Shown here: positions 18,535 to 27,055 of the stretch, one piece after another
Numbering within the stretch: position 1 is the stretch's first letter
Layout: the number at the start of each line of letters is the position of its first letter
NCBI GenBank assembly: GCA_018399075.1
Contig: CP073763.1
Coordinates: 930,001-994,000, forward strand
DNA from: Simkaniaceae bacterium
GTDB lineage: Bacteria; Chlamydiota; Chlamydiia; Chlamydiales; Simkaniaceae
DNA: 64,000 nt
Reading direction: 5' to 3'
The notes under the pieces: model-generated
What the model saw: the letters and a program-made list of their open reading frames with translations, nothing else
The model's database searches: none
Told to the model about the DNA's origin: nothing
Made by a program: the position numbers and the translations under genes

Positions 18535-18721
18535 TCGCTCCTCTCAAAATTTTAATCGTTGATTTAGCAACACCATATTCTTTGGCAAGAAGGGCTATCA
18601 AAGCCTCGTTTGCCTTCCCGTTCTCAGGAGTAGCTGTTAAGCGGACTTTAAGGACTTCTCCTTCCCAACCTACATTCTCATTTTTTGAGGACTATGGTAG
18701 AACCTTCACAGAAATTTTCAT
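18491..18721 (-). pseudogene. DUF167/YggU-family gene interrupted by an amber codon
   Basis: Reading the minus strand from the ATG at 18721 gives MKISVKVLP, then TAG (18694-18692, codon 10), then SSKNENVGWEGEVLKVRL and a full YggU core (TPENGKANEALIALLAKE...VAKSTIKILRGA) to a TAA at 18493. Apart from the single TAG the frame is intact for 76 sense codons, the normal length for this family. No alternative start is seen between the TAG and the conserved core. A TATAAT-like -10 (18752-18747) lies upstream. Either a recent pseudogene, a sequencing error or read-through. The 3' end overlaps pncA. Confidence 0.8.
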
Positions 18722-18863
18722 ATTGACACTCGTATCATACTTTCTTATTATAGTTGCATGATGAATTTATTTTTACTCCCTCACCATCCTTCCTATCATC
18801 ATTGTCATTAAAGACAATCGATTCTTTGTATTCATCAGTTTTTAACAAGTTAGGAAGGATATC

Positions 18864-20063
18864 ATGACAAAAAAAGCAAATTTAATGCGTGTAATCAGCG
18901 GCACATTTTTAATCGCTGGAACAATGATTGGAGCAGGAATGCTAGGCATTCCTCTCGTAACAGGGGCCTCAGGATTTTGGCCAGGGATTCTAGTCACTGC
19001 CATCGTTTGGTTTTTTATGTATTGTACTGGTCTTCTCTTTTTAGAGGTGACCCTTTGGATGCCAGATGGAAGTAATGTTCTATCCATAGCAGGGCGCTTT
19101 TTTGGAAAAGGGGGACGCCTTATTTCAGGGGGAATGTTTGTTTTTCTCTATTATTGTTTAATGATCGCTTATTTTGCAGCGGGAGCCCCTCTTCTTGCCG
19201 AAGCCTTTTCTTCAGTAGGCCTTAACTTTACTGGGTGGGAGATGTTTGCTGTCTTTGGCTTTATTTTTGGATTAATTGTAGCGATTGGTCCAAAATCGAT
19301 TGACCGGGTCAATATCATGATGAGTGTTGCTATGATAGCTGCTTGGTTTATCCTTATAGGAAGTGGGGGAGAAGAAGTTGATAGTGTCCGTCTCAAATTC
19401 ACTAAATGGCCTGCGATGCTCATGGCAATGCCGGTTCTTTTTAGCGCTTTTGGATTCCACAATGTGATTCCTTCCCTATGTACCTATTTAAAAAGGGATA
19501 AAAAATCGCTTCGCTTTGCGGTTTTCTGGGGGTCATTTTTGCCTCTGATTGTTTATATTGTTTGGCAATGGCTTGTTATTGGGGCAGTTCCTCAAGGGGT
19601 TTTAGCTAAAACCCTAGAAAAGGGAACACCTATTACAGCTGCTTTTGGATCGGTCACTGGGAACCCCTCTTTTGCTATTATTGGGCGTTTTTTCGCCTTT
19701 TTTGCCATCGTTACCTCTACCCTAGGAGTTGCATTCTCAATGGTTGATTTCCTTGGGGATGGCTTTAAAATCGAGGAAAGAAAAGGGCTTAGACGGATTG
19801 GGCTTACCCTCCTGACCTTTATTCCTCCCTTTATTCTAGCAACACTCAACCCAGGGATTTTCACAACAGCTCTGGGAGTCGCAGGGGGATTTGGTGAAGC
19901 TTTTCTCAATGGACTCCTCCCTATAGGCCTCCTCTGGGTTGGAAAATACACCTGGAAGCTTAAGGCAGATCTCACCTGGCTAGAGAACAAAGGGGTCCTT
20001 TCCTTCCTCATTCTCTATGCCCTCTTTGTGGTGGTACTAGAGGTGATCCATTTGGTAAATTAA
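18864..20063 (+). CDS. TyrP-type aromatic amino acid permease (copy 1)
   Basis: 399 residues with about eleven membrane helices, belonging to the hydroxy/aromatic amino acid permease family. The N-terminal signature GTFLIAGTMIGAGMLGIPL (residues 13-31) is typical of TyrP/Mtr. It probably imports tyrosine or tryptophan by proton symport across the inner membrane. GGAAGG 6 bases before the ATG is a good ribosome site. A second, clearly related permease is encoded at 37299. Chlamydia also keeps two tyrP genes, there in tandem. A short inverted repeat ATTGTC...GACAAT lies about 45 bases upstream. Confidence 0.9.
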   Translation: MTKKANLMRVISGTFLIAGTMIGAGMLGIPLVTGASGFWPGILVTAIVWFFMYCTGLLFLEVTLWMPDGSNVLSIAGRFFGKGGRLISGGMFVFLYYCLMIAYFAAGAPLLAEAFSSVGLNFTGWEMFAVFGFIFGLIVAIGPKSIDRVNIMMSVAMIAAWFILIGSGGEEVDSVRLKFTKWPAMLMAMPVLFSAFGFHNVIPSLCTYLKRDKKSLRFAVFWGSFLPLIVYIVWQWLVIGAVPQGVLAKTLEKGTPITAAFGSVTGNPSFAIIGRFFAFFAIVTSTLGVAFSMVDFLGDGFKIEERKGLRRIGLTLLTFIPPFILATLNPGIFTTALGVAGGFGEAFLNGLLPIGLLWVGKYTWKLKADLTWLENKGVLSFLILYALFVVVLEVIHLVN

Positions 20064-20155
20064 AATAATCTTTACTTCTTAATAATAAATAGCTTTTGTC
20101 ATATGATGGAAGGCATAAAGCCACCCTGAGTGGCTGAATTAGAAGGAGTGGGATT

Positions 20156-20350
20156 ATGGTAGTTGAAAGTTCACATGAAATTGGAAGAGTTTCAGTAGAG
20201 CTAAAGAAAACTTTTGAGCGGCTAATGGAAAAATTTCCAGAGGATGAGCTTGTTCACAAAGTTGCAAGTACGGCGCTAAAAGCTGGACGGTCTGCATTAA
20301 TGGAGGCTGCTTTTGGCGGCTCGCGCAGCATTACGGACAATCTCGGGTAA
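20156..20350 (+). CDS. Small protein overlapping the lpd-like gene end
   Basis: 64 residues, helical, no signal peptide. AGAAGGAG 10 bases before the ATG is one of the best ribosome sites here, which argues that it is translated. The last 54 bases are antisense to the C-terminal codons of the oxidoreductase. No family is recognised. Confidence 0.5.
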   Translation: MVVESSHEIGRVSVELKKTFERLMEKFPEDELVHKVASTALKAGRSALMEAAFGGSRSITDNLG

Positions 20351-21676
20351 GGCCGGGTGAATATAAATCATATTCAAAAGATCATCGAGAGTAGCGTCCA
20401 TTTGAATTGCCATAATAAGCATATGGACCATATTGGATGCTTCCTCGCCGATAATTTGAGCACCTAGGAGTTTTAAAGAATGTTTTTCGAAGAGGAGTTT
20501 GACAAACCCCGTTTCTGGAAGAAGAGCCATGCCGCGAGCGCTTTGCAAGTAGGTATTTTTTCCGACAATATAGGGGATCTTTGTCTCTTTGAGTTCTCGC
20601 TCCGTTTTCCCAACCCCTGCGATCTCGGGAAAGGAAAAGACAGCGTGAGGAATTCCTTTATAAACGATCGCCTCATCACTCGGATTTCCAAAAAGGGTTC
20701 TAAATAAATATTCGCCTTCAAAGTTTACAGTATGGCGGAAAAGGTAGTTTCCTATGCAGTCACCAAGAGCCCAGATGTTTTCTGCGGTGGTTCTTAAGCG
20801 ATCATCGACTTTGATATAACCTTTTTCATCGACCTGTACATCGGTTTTTCCTAGGTTAAGTGTATCGGTCCATGGCTTTATTCCTGTAGCAACAATAAGG
20901 GCATCGCCTTCAGCTTTCTGAAGGTTTCCCTCTTCATCTTTATAGCTAACTGTGAAGGTTCCATTTTCATATTTGACTTCGTGGAAATCACATTTTAAGC
21001 GGAGCTTGACCTGTTTGGCAAAAGCCTCTTGAAAAGCCTCGCGTATATCATCGTCTTCTTTCCTTAAAAGGATGCTTCGGACTAAAAACTCCGTTTCTAC
21101 ACCAATAGCAGAATAAAAATAACCGAGTTCGGTTGCAATAAATCCACCCCCTAGAACAATGAGCTTTTTTGGCTTTTTGGTATTCCGAAGGGCTTCCTGA
21201 TAGGTCATATAGGGAGTCCCTTCAAGGCCGGGGATTTTAGGAACTGCAGCGCGAGCACCGACAGCAATGAAAATTTTATCGGCCGATATTCTTTCTCCTC
21301 CCACTTCAAGGGTCATCTTATCGATGAAGCGTCCTTCATGGGGATAGTAGTCGATATTTGGATTCTCTACATAATTTGGAGCAATGCTTTCTGACTCTTG
21401 GTCGATTGTTGAACAGACACGTTTTACGAGATGTTCAAAGTTAATATCAAATGAACCTTTAAGATGAATCTCAAAGCGTTTTGCATCGCGTATCATAGAA
21501 GCAAGTTGCGCGGTATGGATTAGCATTTTTGAAGGGATGCAGCCACGGTTAAGACAAGTTCCACCTAGTGGTCCCTTTTCAATAATCGCAACTTTTTTCC
21601 CAAGCTTTGCAACAGGGGAGACCAACTTGGTCCCCCCTCCTGATCCAATGACAATGACATCATAATGTTTACCCAT
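20297..21676 (-). CDS. FAD-dependent disulfide oxidoreductase (Lpd/mycothione reductase-like)
   Basis: 459-residue class I pyridine nucleotide-disulfide oxidoreductase. The FAD-binding GSGGGT motif is at residues 11-16, and the redox pair is Cys41/Cys46 (CLNRGC). The NAD(P)-binding GGGFIATELGY motif is near 175. The dimerisation domain ends with HPALPE, giving the His-Glu active-site pair. It therefore oxidises or reduces a dithiol. The family covers dihydrolipoamide dehydrogenase, mercuric and mycothione reductases; the unusual GSGGGTK start looks more like the last group than like standard E3. No other 2-oxoacid dehydrogenase subunit is nearby. Start 38 bases after the upstream unknown gene. 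Confidence 0.85.
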   Translation of the reverse strand: MGKHYDVIVIGSGGGTKLVSPVAKLGKKVAIIEKGPLGGTCLNRGCIPSKMLIHTAQLASMIRDAKRFEIHLKGSFDINFEHLVKRVCSTIDQESESIAPNYVENPNIDYYPHEGRFIDKMTLEVGGERISADKIFIAVGARAAVPKIPGLEGTPYMTYQEALRNTKKPKKLIVLGGGFIATELGYFYSAIGVETEFLVRSILLRKEDDDIREAFQEAFAKQVKLRLKCDFHEVKYENGTFTVSYKDEEGNLQKAEGDALIVATGIKPWTDTLNLGKTDVQVDEKGYIKVDDRLRTTAENIWALGDCIGNYLFRHTVNFEGEYLFRTLFGNPSDEAIVYKGIPHAVFSFPEIAGVGKTERELKETKIPYIVGKNTYLQSARGMALLPETGFVKLLFEKHSLKLLGAQIIGEEASNMVHMLIMAIQMDATLDDLLNMIYIHPALPEIVRNAARAAKSSLH

Positions 21677-21714
21677 CTCTTTTATTTAGCAAATAAGAAA
21701 TTAGATAGCCATCA

Positions 21715-22317
21715 TTATCCAAATAGGCGTCCAAGCGTTCCCTTCCAAGCTCCTTCACCATAGCCAACAGTATGAACCGTGATATTTTTCTCTAGGGCAG
21801 CAAGAGTTTGACTTGAACTTTTTGCATCCATTGCTTCAATTAGTTCTCTTGTATGAGCACTATAGTATTCACCCATAGGTTCAATAAAAGCAGCAAGACA
21901 GCGAAGCATTGTTTCATCATGAACCGTTAATTCTCGGAGTTCCATTGCTTCACTGGCAGCAGCTTGAGCTTCTGGCCTTAAATGGTGGGCAGCCGTTTGG
22001 AACATAGCAAGAATGGCTTGTGAATATTGGTACATGAACATTTGGTAGGGAGTCGCTCTTCTAAAGGCGACCACTCCAATAGCTTCAAGGATTTGCTGCT
22101 TGTCAGGAGCTTTATCAGTCAATTTTCCAGTAAGATCAGCTCTTACGCTAACATTCACATTATCTTTTCTAAAGAGAGTTGTAAAAAATGAATTGATTCC
22201 TGTGAGCTGCTCTGCTGAAAGCTTACACTGACTTTCAACAAATGAATGAACACGATTTATATTTTCATAGGGATTATAACCAACGCGGTAGTAGTGACCG
22301 TAAGCTTGAGTAGCCAT
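21715..22317 (-). CDS. Protein of unknown function (200 aa)
   Basis: A strong ribosome site GAGGAGG lies 6 bases before the ATG at 22317, so translation is likely efficient. The product is soluble, mostly helical, with an aromatic N-terminus (AYGHYYRVGYNPYENINR). No signal peptide, membrane helix or known motif. It is followed on the same strand by the oxidoreductase gene. The unordered N-terminus without a signal would be compatible with type III secretion, but nothing specific supports it. Confidence 0.65.
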   Translation of the reverse strand: MATQAYGHYYRVGYNPYENINRVHSFVESQCKLSAEQLTGINSFFTTLFRKDNVNVSVRADLTGKLTDKAPDKQQILEAIGVVAFRRATPYQMFMYQYSQAILAMFQTAAHHLRPEAQAAASEAMELRELTVHDETMLRCLAAFIEPMGEYYSAHTRELIEAMDAKSSSQTLAALEKNITVHTVGYGEGAWKGTLGRLFG

Positions 22318-22460
22318 AGAAACCTCCTCTTGTAGGTGATGAAGATCAAAATCGAAAACATGGTATTTAAAAAAAAAGATTAAGTATCAACAAAAAAATT
22401 TATACTCACTTGCGCCTCTAATGGGTCATTTCGTATAATACGTGAAAAACAAGGATGGTT

Positions 22461-23003
22461 ATGAAGAAGTGGTTACCAATATTTTTAGCAGCAAGTATCT
22501 TTTCTTTTGCGAATGAAAAAGAAGAGAAGGGACAAGAGCTTTGCAGTTTTACGAGTGAAATCTTTACAATTTTAGAAGATCAGTCTCACATTGTTGATCC
22601 AGAAAATCTTGCTAAGGCCTATGCTTCTTCGATCAAGCGTCTCCAGTCTTATGAAAATGGAGAGAATCCTGAACTCGCTGATTTAGCAGAGAAATTCATC
22701 GACTCTTTAAAAGAGGACGAGGTGTCTAAGGAAATGCTAGGAGATCTTGTCTCTTCCTTAGGACGTTTAGTCAAATGCTCTGTTGATGATGAGTATTATC
22801 GCACAGACACCCCTTATCTTCTTCATAAGGAAGATATCCAAAAAGAGATTCAGTCTATGGAAGCACATTTAGGAGACCGTCTTCCTAAGGGGGATAATAT
22901 CAATTTTCATAAACTGATGATCGAATCGCTTGCTGATCAAAAGTATGATATGGCTTTATATGCCTATTTTAAGATCGCAGAAACGCGGTGTCAAAAGTCA
23001 TAA
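22461..23003 (+). CDS. Small exported protein of unknown function
   Basis: 180 residues from the ATG at 22461; an ATG two codons earlier (22455) is possible, but AAGG is better placed for 22461. A signal peptide (MKKWLPIFLAASIFSFA) precedes an acidic, helical mature part. No known domain. Its 3' end overlaps the convergent acetyltransferase gene by 6 bases. Confidence 0.7.
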   Translation: MKKWLPIFLAASIFSFANEKEEKGQELCSFTSEIFTILEDQSHIVDPENLAKAYASSIKRLQSYENGENPELADLAEKFIDSLKEDEVSKEMLGDLVSSLGRLVKCSVDDEYYRTDTPYLLHKEDIQKEIQSMEAHLGDRLPKGDNINFHKLMIESLADQKYDMALYAYFKIAETRCQKS

Positions 23004-23423
23004 CTCTTTACGGAGATAATACATGCTAACGTCTTGGTTATACCCTCTGCGTATAAACTCTAAGGTAAACCCTAGCTTTTGATAGAATTCTGGAGCTTGG
23101 AAATTTAGCGTTTCTAAATAGGCAAACTTGCAACCTAATTCTTTTCCCCTTTTTAGCGCTTTATTCATAAGAGCTGTTCCCACCCCTTTTCCTCTCATTG
23201 TATGGTCAACAATAAGGTGTTTAATATGAAGCCCCCCATAAAATGATTTTCCGCTGATATGGCCTAAGAGTTTACCTTCATTCCGATAGACAAAGGCGAA
23301 CCCAGAAACATCGCCATCATAACCAAGAGTTTCTACAGAGTGTTGAAGAAACCCTTCGTAAGATTTTTTTTCTAAGTCCCATGAAGGTGGCTCTTCCTTA
23401 ATTTCTAATGCTAGACACTCCAT
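22998..23423 (-). CDS. GNAT-family N-acetyltransferase
   Basis: 141 residues with the GNAT fold. The acetyl-CoA site is MRGKGVGTALMNKAL (residues 76-90, R/QxxGxG/A type), preceded by the HLIVDHTMRG strand and followed by YLETLNFQAPEFYQKLGF, the usual motif B. It transfers acetyl from acetyl-CoA to an unknown amine. Free-standing gene, convergent with the exported protein. Confidence 0.88.
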   Translation of the reverse strand: MECLALEIKEEPPSWDLEKKSYEGFLQHSVETLGYDGDVSGFAFVYRNEGKLLGHISGKSFYGGLHIKHLIVDHTMRGKGVGTALMNKALKRGKELGCKFAYLETLNFQAPEFYQKLGFTLEFIRRGYNQDVSMYYLRKEL

Positions 23424-23544
23424 TTTAAATCCTTATAATTCATACTTTAGCTATGGATTATATATTCCCATGAAATTTTCTTAAACCCAAAAAAGGAAAA
23501 TCTTGCTATAGAAAAAAGAAAAACAACCCATTGTCTTTTATAAG

Positions 23545-24009
23545 ATGAAGCCGATTAAGCTACTCCTTCTTATCTTATTTTCAACAACCCTTTTTGCTAA
23601 GCCTGTTCGCGTTTATGTCGATGTTGTTGGTGATCTTTTTCATGCGGGTCATGTTCAATTTTTTCAAAAAGCAAAAGCCCATGGCGACTACCTGATCGTT
23701 GGGATTCATGGTGACGATGCTTGTACTGACTATAAAAGGGAGCCCATCCTCACGCTTGAGGAACGACGTATTGCTATCGAAGCCTGCCGTTTTGTCGATG
23801 AAGTGATTCTAAATAGCCCGATTGGCATTACCCAGGAGTGGATCCAAGAACATGACATTGATCTTGTGATCCATGGCGATGATTTCTCTGAGGAAAAAAA
23901 ACGATCCCAATACGCCGTTCCCATCAAAATGGGAATTTTCAAAACGGTTCCCTACACCCCCGGTATTTCAACTACCGAGATTATAAGTCGCATCAATTCA
24001 AGACGATAA
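23545..24009 (+). CDS. Cytidylyltransferase-like protein with signal peptide
   Basis: 154 residues. Residues 1-18 (MKPIKLLLLILFSTTLFA) are a good Sec signal peptide. Residues 21-154 form a nucleotidyltransferase domain: VDVVGDLFHAGH with the HxGH-type motif at 33-36, and ISTTE at 141-145, the second nucleotide-binding motif. The closest groups by motif are the CTP:phosphoethanolamine/phosphocholine and glycerol-3-phosphate cytidylyltransferases, normally cytoplasmic. Export would place it where CTP is absent, unless it acts outside the bacterium. The next ATG lies far inside the fold, so the leader is not an artefact of start choice, unless a non-ATG start near residue 20 is used. Single gene. 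Confidence 0.85.
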   Translation: MKPIKLLLLILFSTTLFAKPVRVYVDVVGDLFHAGHVQFFQKAKAHGDYLIVGIHGDDACTDYKREPILTLEERRIAIEACRFVDEVILNSPIGITQEWIQEHDIDLVIHGDDFSEEKKRSQYAVPIKMGIFKTVPYTPGISTTEIISRINSRR

Positions 24010-24116
24010 AACTACAATCCTCATCAAGTAAATTTTTAATTAGAAAAGAACAACAGTTGTTTTTATTGCTTGGAATGGATATAATTCTTACGTATTTATT
24101 TATTTTGGAGATTCAA

Positions 24117-25235
24117 ATGACAGTTCAAAAGGTATGCGTTTTTATAAGGGATTGCCAGGGAAATAAGCCCTTTGAACATACGATTGAAGTTCAGGAGGAA
24201 TCGTTTACATCTGCTAATATAAAAGCGCTTCGATCGGCTGCTGTTGTTTTCAATTTATCTACAACCTCTTTTCTCCGTTGTAATTTTGAGACGAGGCGTA
24301 TTATTAGAGAGAGAACTAAGGATGAAGTTCAGTTGGGAGCTCCATTTTGGGGGTCATTGACGCTTTTAATATCGGCTATCAGCTTATCTATTTTTGGAAC
24401 CTATCGTTTCAGCCACTTTTTGATTAAAAGTTATCGTCAAGCTGTCATAGATGCTGCAAGTGGGCGTTATGGATTATACATTGGCAATACTCGATTACGT
24501 TCAGCGACTACTTGGGATCTTATGAAAGGGCCTGTTTCAGTTGGTTTTTTAGGAGCAATGGGTGTTTTAGCAGCCTTAATAAAGGCAACCGAAATCTTTA
24601 GCCGTGCCGCTGAAGAGGGACTGACTAAAACTGTTTCAAAAGTGACGGTGAAATTTACTGAGTTCAACAGGCAGTTGCCGGAGCCTTTATCTAACCAGGA
24701 AAGTGATGATGGTACGGCTTGGATTGATCCCATCTTTTTTGACGAAATCCCTAAAGCCGAAGCCTGTCTTCCTCGCTACCTACATGTAGCAAACGTAGTG
24801 ATAGGGCTCTCTAATTGCTTAAAGGCAATTTTTCAAAAAGATCTTGAACGCGATCAAGTGAATGTACCCCGATTTCAGCATCCTTTAGAGGGGCATCGAT
24901 TAACGATTGATGATATGTATAAGCTTGAAGAAGAGGTTGTGGAGACACTTTGTATTCCTTACAGTAATTGGTTTCAGAGTCAGTTATATGATTGCTGGAC
25001 TGTTTCAGTCACCATCGAGGAAATACGTCAGCAAATCACTTATGAGCACCCTTCATTTCTAATCGACTCTTATCCTGATCTGAATCATCAAGATGTTGCT
25101 CCTCTTGCTATAGCTGCGCAGAAAAATCTGATTAAAAGAAAACGTGAAATTAAGTTTTTAAGTTTTTTTGATGAAAGTGTTTATCCCTATTTGCCAGCTT
25201 TTAAGCCACCACAGGCTGATGAACAAAACATCTGA
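24117..25235 (+). CDS. Inc-like membrane protein of unknown function
   Basis: 372 residues from the ATG at 24117, which has GGAG 6 bases before it; an ATG at 24057 has no ribosome site. No signal peptide. Two hydrophobic segments at about 76-100 (LTLLISAISLSIFGTYRF) and 138-156 (GPVSVGFLGAMGVLAALIK) are separated by about 40 residues. The long C-terminal part is soluble. Paired membrane helices without signal peptide are common in chlamydial inclusion membrane proteins, but the spacing here is wider than the classical bilobed domain. No homology to a known family is recognised. Confidence 0.7.
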   Translation: MTVQKVCVFIRDCQGNKPFEHTIEVQEESFTSANIKALRSAAVVFNLSTTSFLRCNFETRRIIRERTKDEVQLGAPFWGSLTLLISAISLSIFGTYRFSHFLIKSYRQAVIDAASGRYGLYIGNTRLRSATTWDLMKGPVSVGFLGAMGVLAALIKATEIFSRAAEEGLTKTVSKVTVKFTEFNRQLPEPLSNQESDDGTAWIDPIFFDEIPKAEACLPRYLHVANVVIGLSNCLKAIFQKDLERDQVNVPRFQHPLEGHRLTIDDMYKLEEEVVETLCIPYSNWFQSQLYDCWTVSVTIEEIRQQITYEHPSFLIDSYPDLNHQDVAPLAIAAQKNLIKRKREIKFLSFFDESVYPYLPAFKPPQADEQNI

Positions 25236-25256
25236 GGGTTGAATCAATATCAACCC
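25236..25256. terminator. Weak hairpin between convergent genes
   Basis: GGGTTGA and TCAACCC form a 7-bp stem with a 7-base loop directly after the stop codon at 25235 and before the convergent small gene. There is no T run, so terminator function is uncertain. Confidence 0.4.
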
Positions 25257-25277
25257 CCATGATCATTTGTTATCACT

Positions 25278-25616
25278 TCAAGTTTTTGTGTTATAGGCAG
25301 TGACGGTTCCACAAATAGTTCCAATGGTTGCACCAGTGGCTAATGCCGTATTTAGATCAAAATACGTTTTTGAAAAGAGCTTGCCTAAATCGGTATAGTT
25401 AACTGGGACATCAGCTGTAAATGAGATCGTTGTTCCACCGTTAATATGGAGAGGCTGCGCGGGTATTCTATTTGCAACGACGCAGTAGACTGATCCCCCA
25501 TGAGGAGACTTGTATTTCTGAACTTTTTGTGCTTCGTTAGCCAAATAACCTACAAGCATTCCAATTGCTAGTCCACCAACAATATGTTTTCCGTAATGAG
25601 TTGTTGTTTCCATCAT
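25278..25616 (-). CDS. Small membrane-anchored protein of unknown function
   Basis: 112 residues if started at 25616, where AGG lies 6 bases upstream; in-frame ATGs at 25622, 25613 and 25673 are alternatives. One hydrophobic segment (HIVGGLAIGMLVGYLA) lies near the N-terminus and a Gly/Thr-rich hydrophobic stretch (ALATGATIGTICGTVTAY) at the C-terminus. No known family. Confidence 0.6.
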   Translation of the reverse strand: MMETTTHYGKHIVGGLAIGMLVGYLANEAQKVQKYKSPHGGSVYCVVANRIPAQPLHINGGTTISFTADVPVNYTDLGKLFSKTYFDLNTALATGATIGTICGTVTAYNTKT

Positions 25617-25750
25617 TTTCATCCTAGTTAAATAAGGTTCTAAAATTATATGGAATCGAAACATTATTGTCATCCATAGCGATGGCGTTTCTAAAAAAAA
25701 ATACGATGCATAGTAGAGCAGAACATTTCAAAATTGGATTCAATTTTTAA

Positions 25751-27037
25751 CTATTTTTTCTTAGGGACTAGTCTGATGACTTCATTCTGAGAGCGGCAGA
25801 AACTCTCCTTAACAAAGAGCGTAGAAAGGATCAGGCTGATCCCATAAAAAACCGGCATCAGAATCAGACCATTTTCGTAATTGTCGACTGAGTAAGAATG
25901 AGAGGAACTCTCTGCCCCGATTTCAATTATGAAGCCGACAGTAGGGGGCAAAATGGTTGCAAAAATCATCACTACTGAATTGTTAAAGCCGATGGATGTG
26001 GCCCTTAGCGATGCTTGGACATGCTCTGAAATAGTTGCAAAGGCAATGCTACTCCCTGAACTTGCCAGTCCGATCATTAAGAAAATAAAACTCAAAAAGA
26101 TAAATTGATTAGTCGGGAGAAATAGTAGCAACAAGGTTGCTAGTAAGCCTAATATGGAGCAAAAAATAAGGATAGGTTTACGCCTTTTGATTTGATCCGA
26201 AACTTTTCCTGTCAGAGGACTTCCAATTGCGTAGCCAACCCATAAGAAAGAAGAAAGCGTGGCAGCAGGTGCGATTGAAAATCCCCGCGCTTGAAGATAA
26301 CTTGTTCCCCAGTAGGCACCCAGTAAGGGAAGAGATACATAGACAAGCGCAGAAAACAGAGCAATGATCCAGGCTTGGCGGTTTTGGATTAAGAGTTTCA
26401 TCCGCACCGATAATTTTTCCTTGTAAGGGTCCAAATGAATAACAGCCCCTTTTTTTCTTCCAGGACCATTGCGTACAAACAACCCCACACATATCGCTAA
26501 AACCACACCTAAAATACTGATGCATACAAGAATAAGGCGCCAGTCATTATTGAATAATTTTAAAAGGAGTACGAGGGGACCACCAGCTAGAAACGGGCCT
26601 GTTGCTCCTAAAAAATTGGCAAGGCCTACCATTAAACCGAAGTGTTTTTTAGGGAACCAATTCATCGCCAGTACCAAAAGGCTAACATAAGCAAAGGAAG
26701 AACCAAAACCCATGAAAAAACGGCTGATAAATCCTATTTCAAATGTGGTTGTTCTAGAAAACCAAAATACCCCTACTGCTGCAGCTGAAATGGCGATTGT
26801 AAGGAGACGTCTTGCGCCGAAACGATCGACTAAAATGCCTACGGGAATCTGCATGATAGCATAGGGGAGAAAGTAGCCGGCATTCATGATCGAGTACTCT
26901 GAAGCATCAAGGTTGAGTGACTGCATGAGTTGGTCCGAAATAGTTGAGAGAAAGACTTGTAGAAAAAATTCGTAAAGAAAGAAAAGGGAGGCTAGGGACC
27001 AAACGAAAAGCCCATAAAAGGAGAGTTTCTTCAGCAT
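25751..27037 (-). CDS. MFS transporter (copy A)
   Basis: 428 residues with twelve predicted membrane helices. The MFS signature between helices 2 and 3 is GILVDRFGARRLL (about 72-84). Substrate is unknown; the sequence is of the general organic anion/nucleoside-type MFS seen widely in intracellular bacteria. It begins 18 bases after the aspartoacylase-like gene, so the two form an operon, and the partner protein may hint at an acylated amino acid substrate. A related carrier is at 34276. Confidence 0.87.
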   Translation of the reverse strand: MLKKLSFYGLFVWSLASLFFLYEFFLQVFLSTISDQLMQSLNLDASEYSIMNAGYFLPYAIMQIPVGILVDRFGARRLLTIAISAAAVGVFWFSRTTTFEIGFISRFFMGFGSSFAYVSLLVLAMNWFPKKHFGLMVGLANFLGATGPFLAGGPLVLLLKLFNNDWRLILVCISILGVVLAICVGLFVRNGPGRKKGAVIHLDPYKEKLSVRMKLLIQNRQAWIIALFSALVYVSLPLLGAYWGTSYLQARGFSIAPAATLSSFLWVGYAIGSPLTGKVSDQIKRRKPILIFCSILGLLATLLLLFLPTNQFIFLSFIFLMIGLASSGSSIAFATISEHVQASLRATSIGFNNSVVMIFATILPPTVGFIIEIGAESSSHSYSVDNYENGLILMPVFYGISLILSTLFVKESFCRSQNEVIRLVPKKK

Positions 27038-27055
27038 AAACGGTATCCTAATGAC

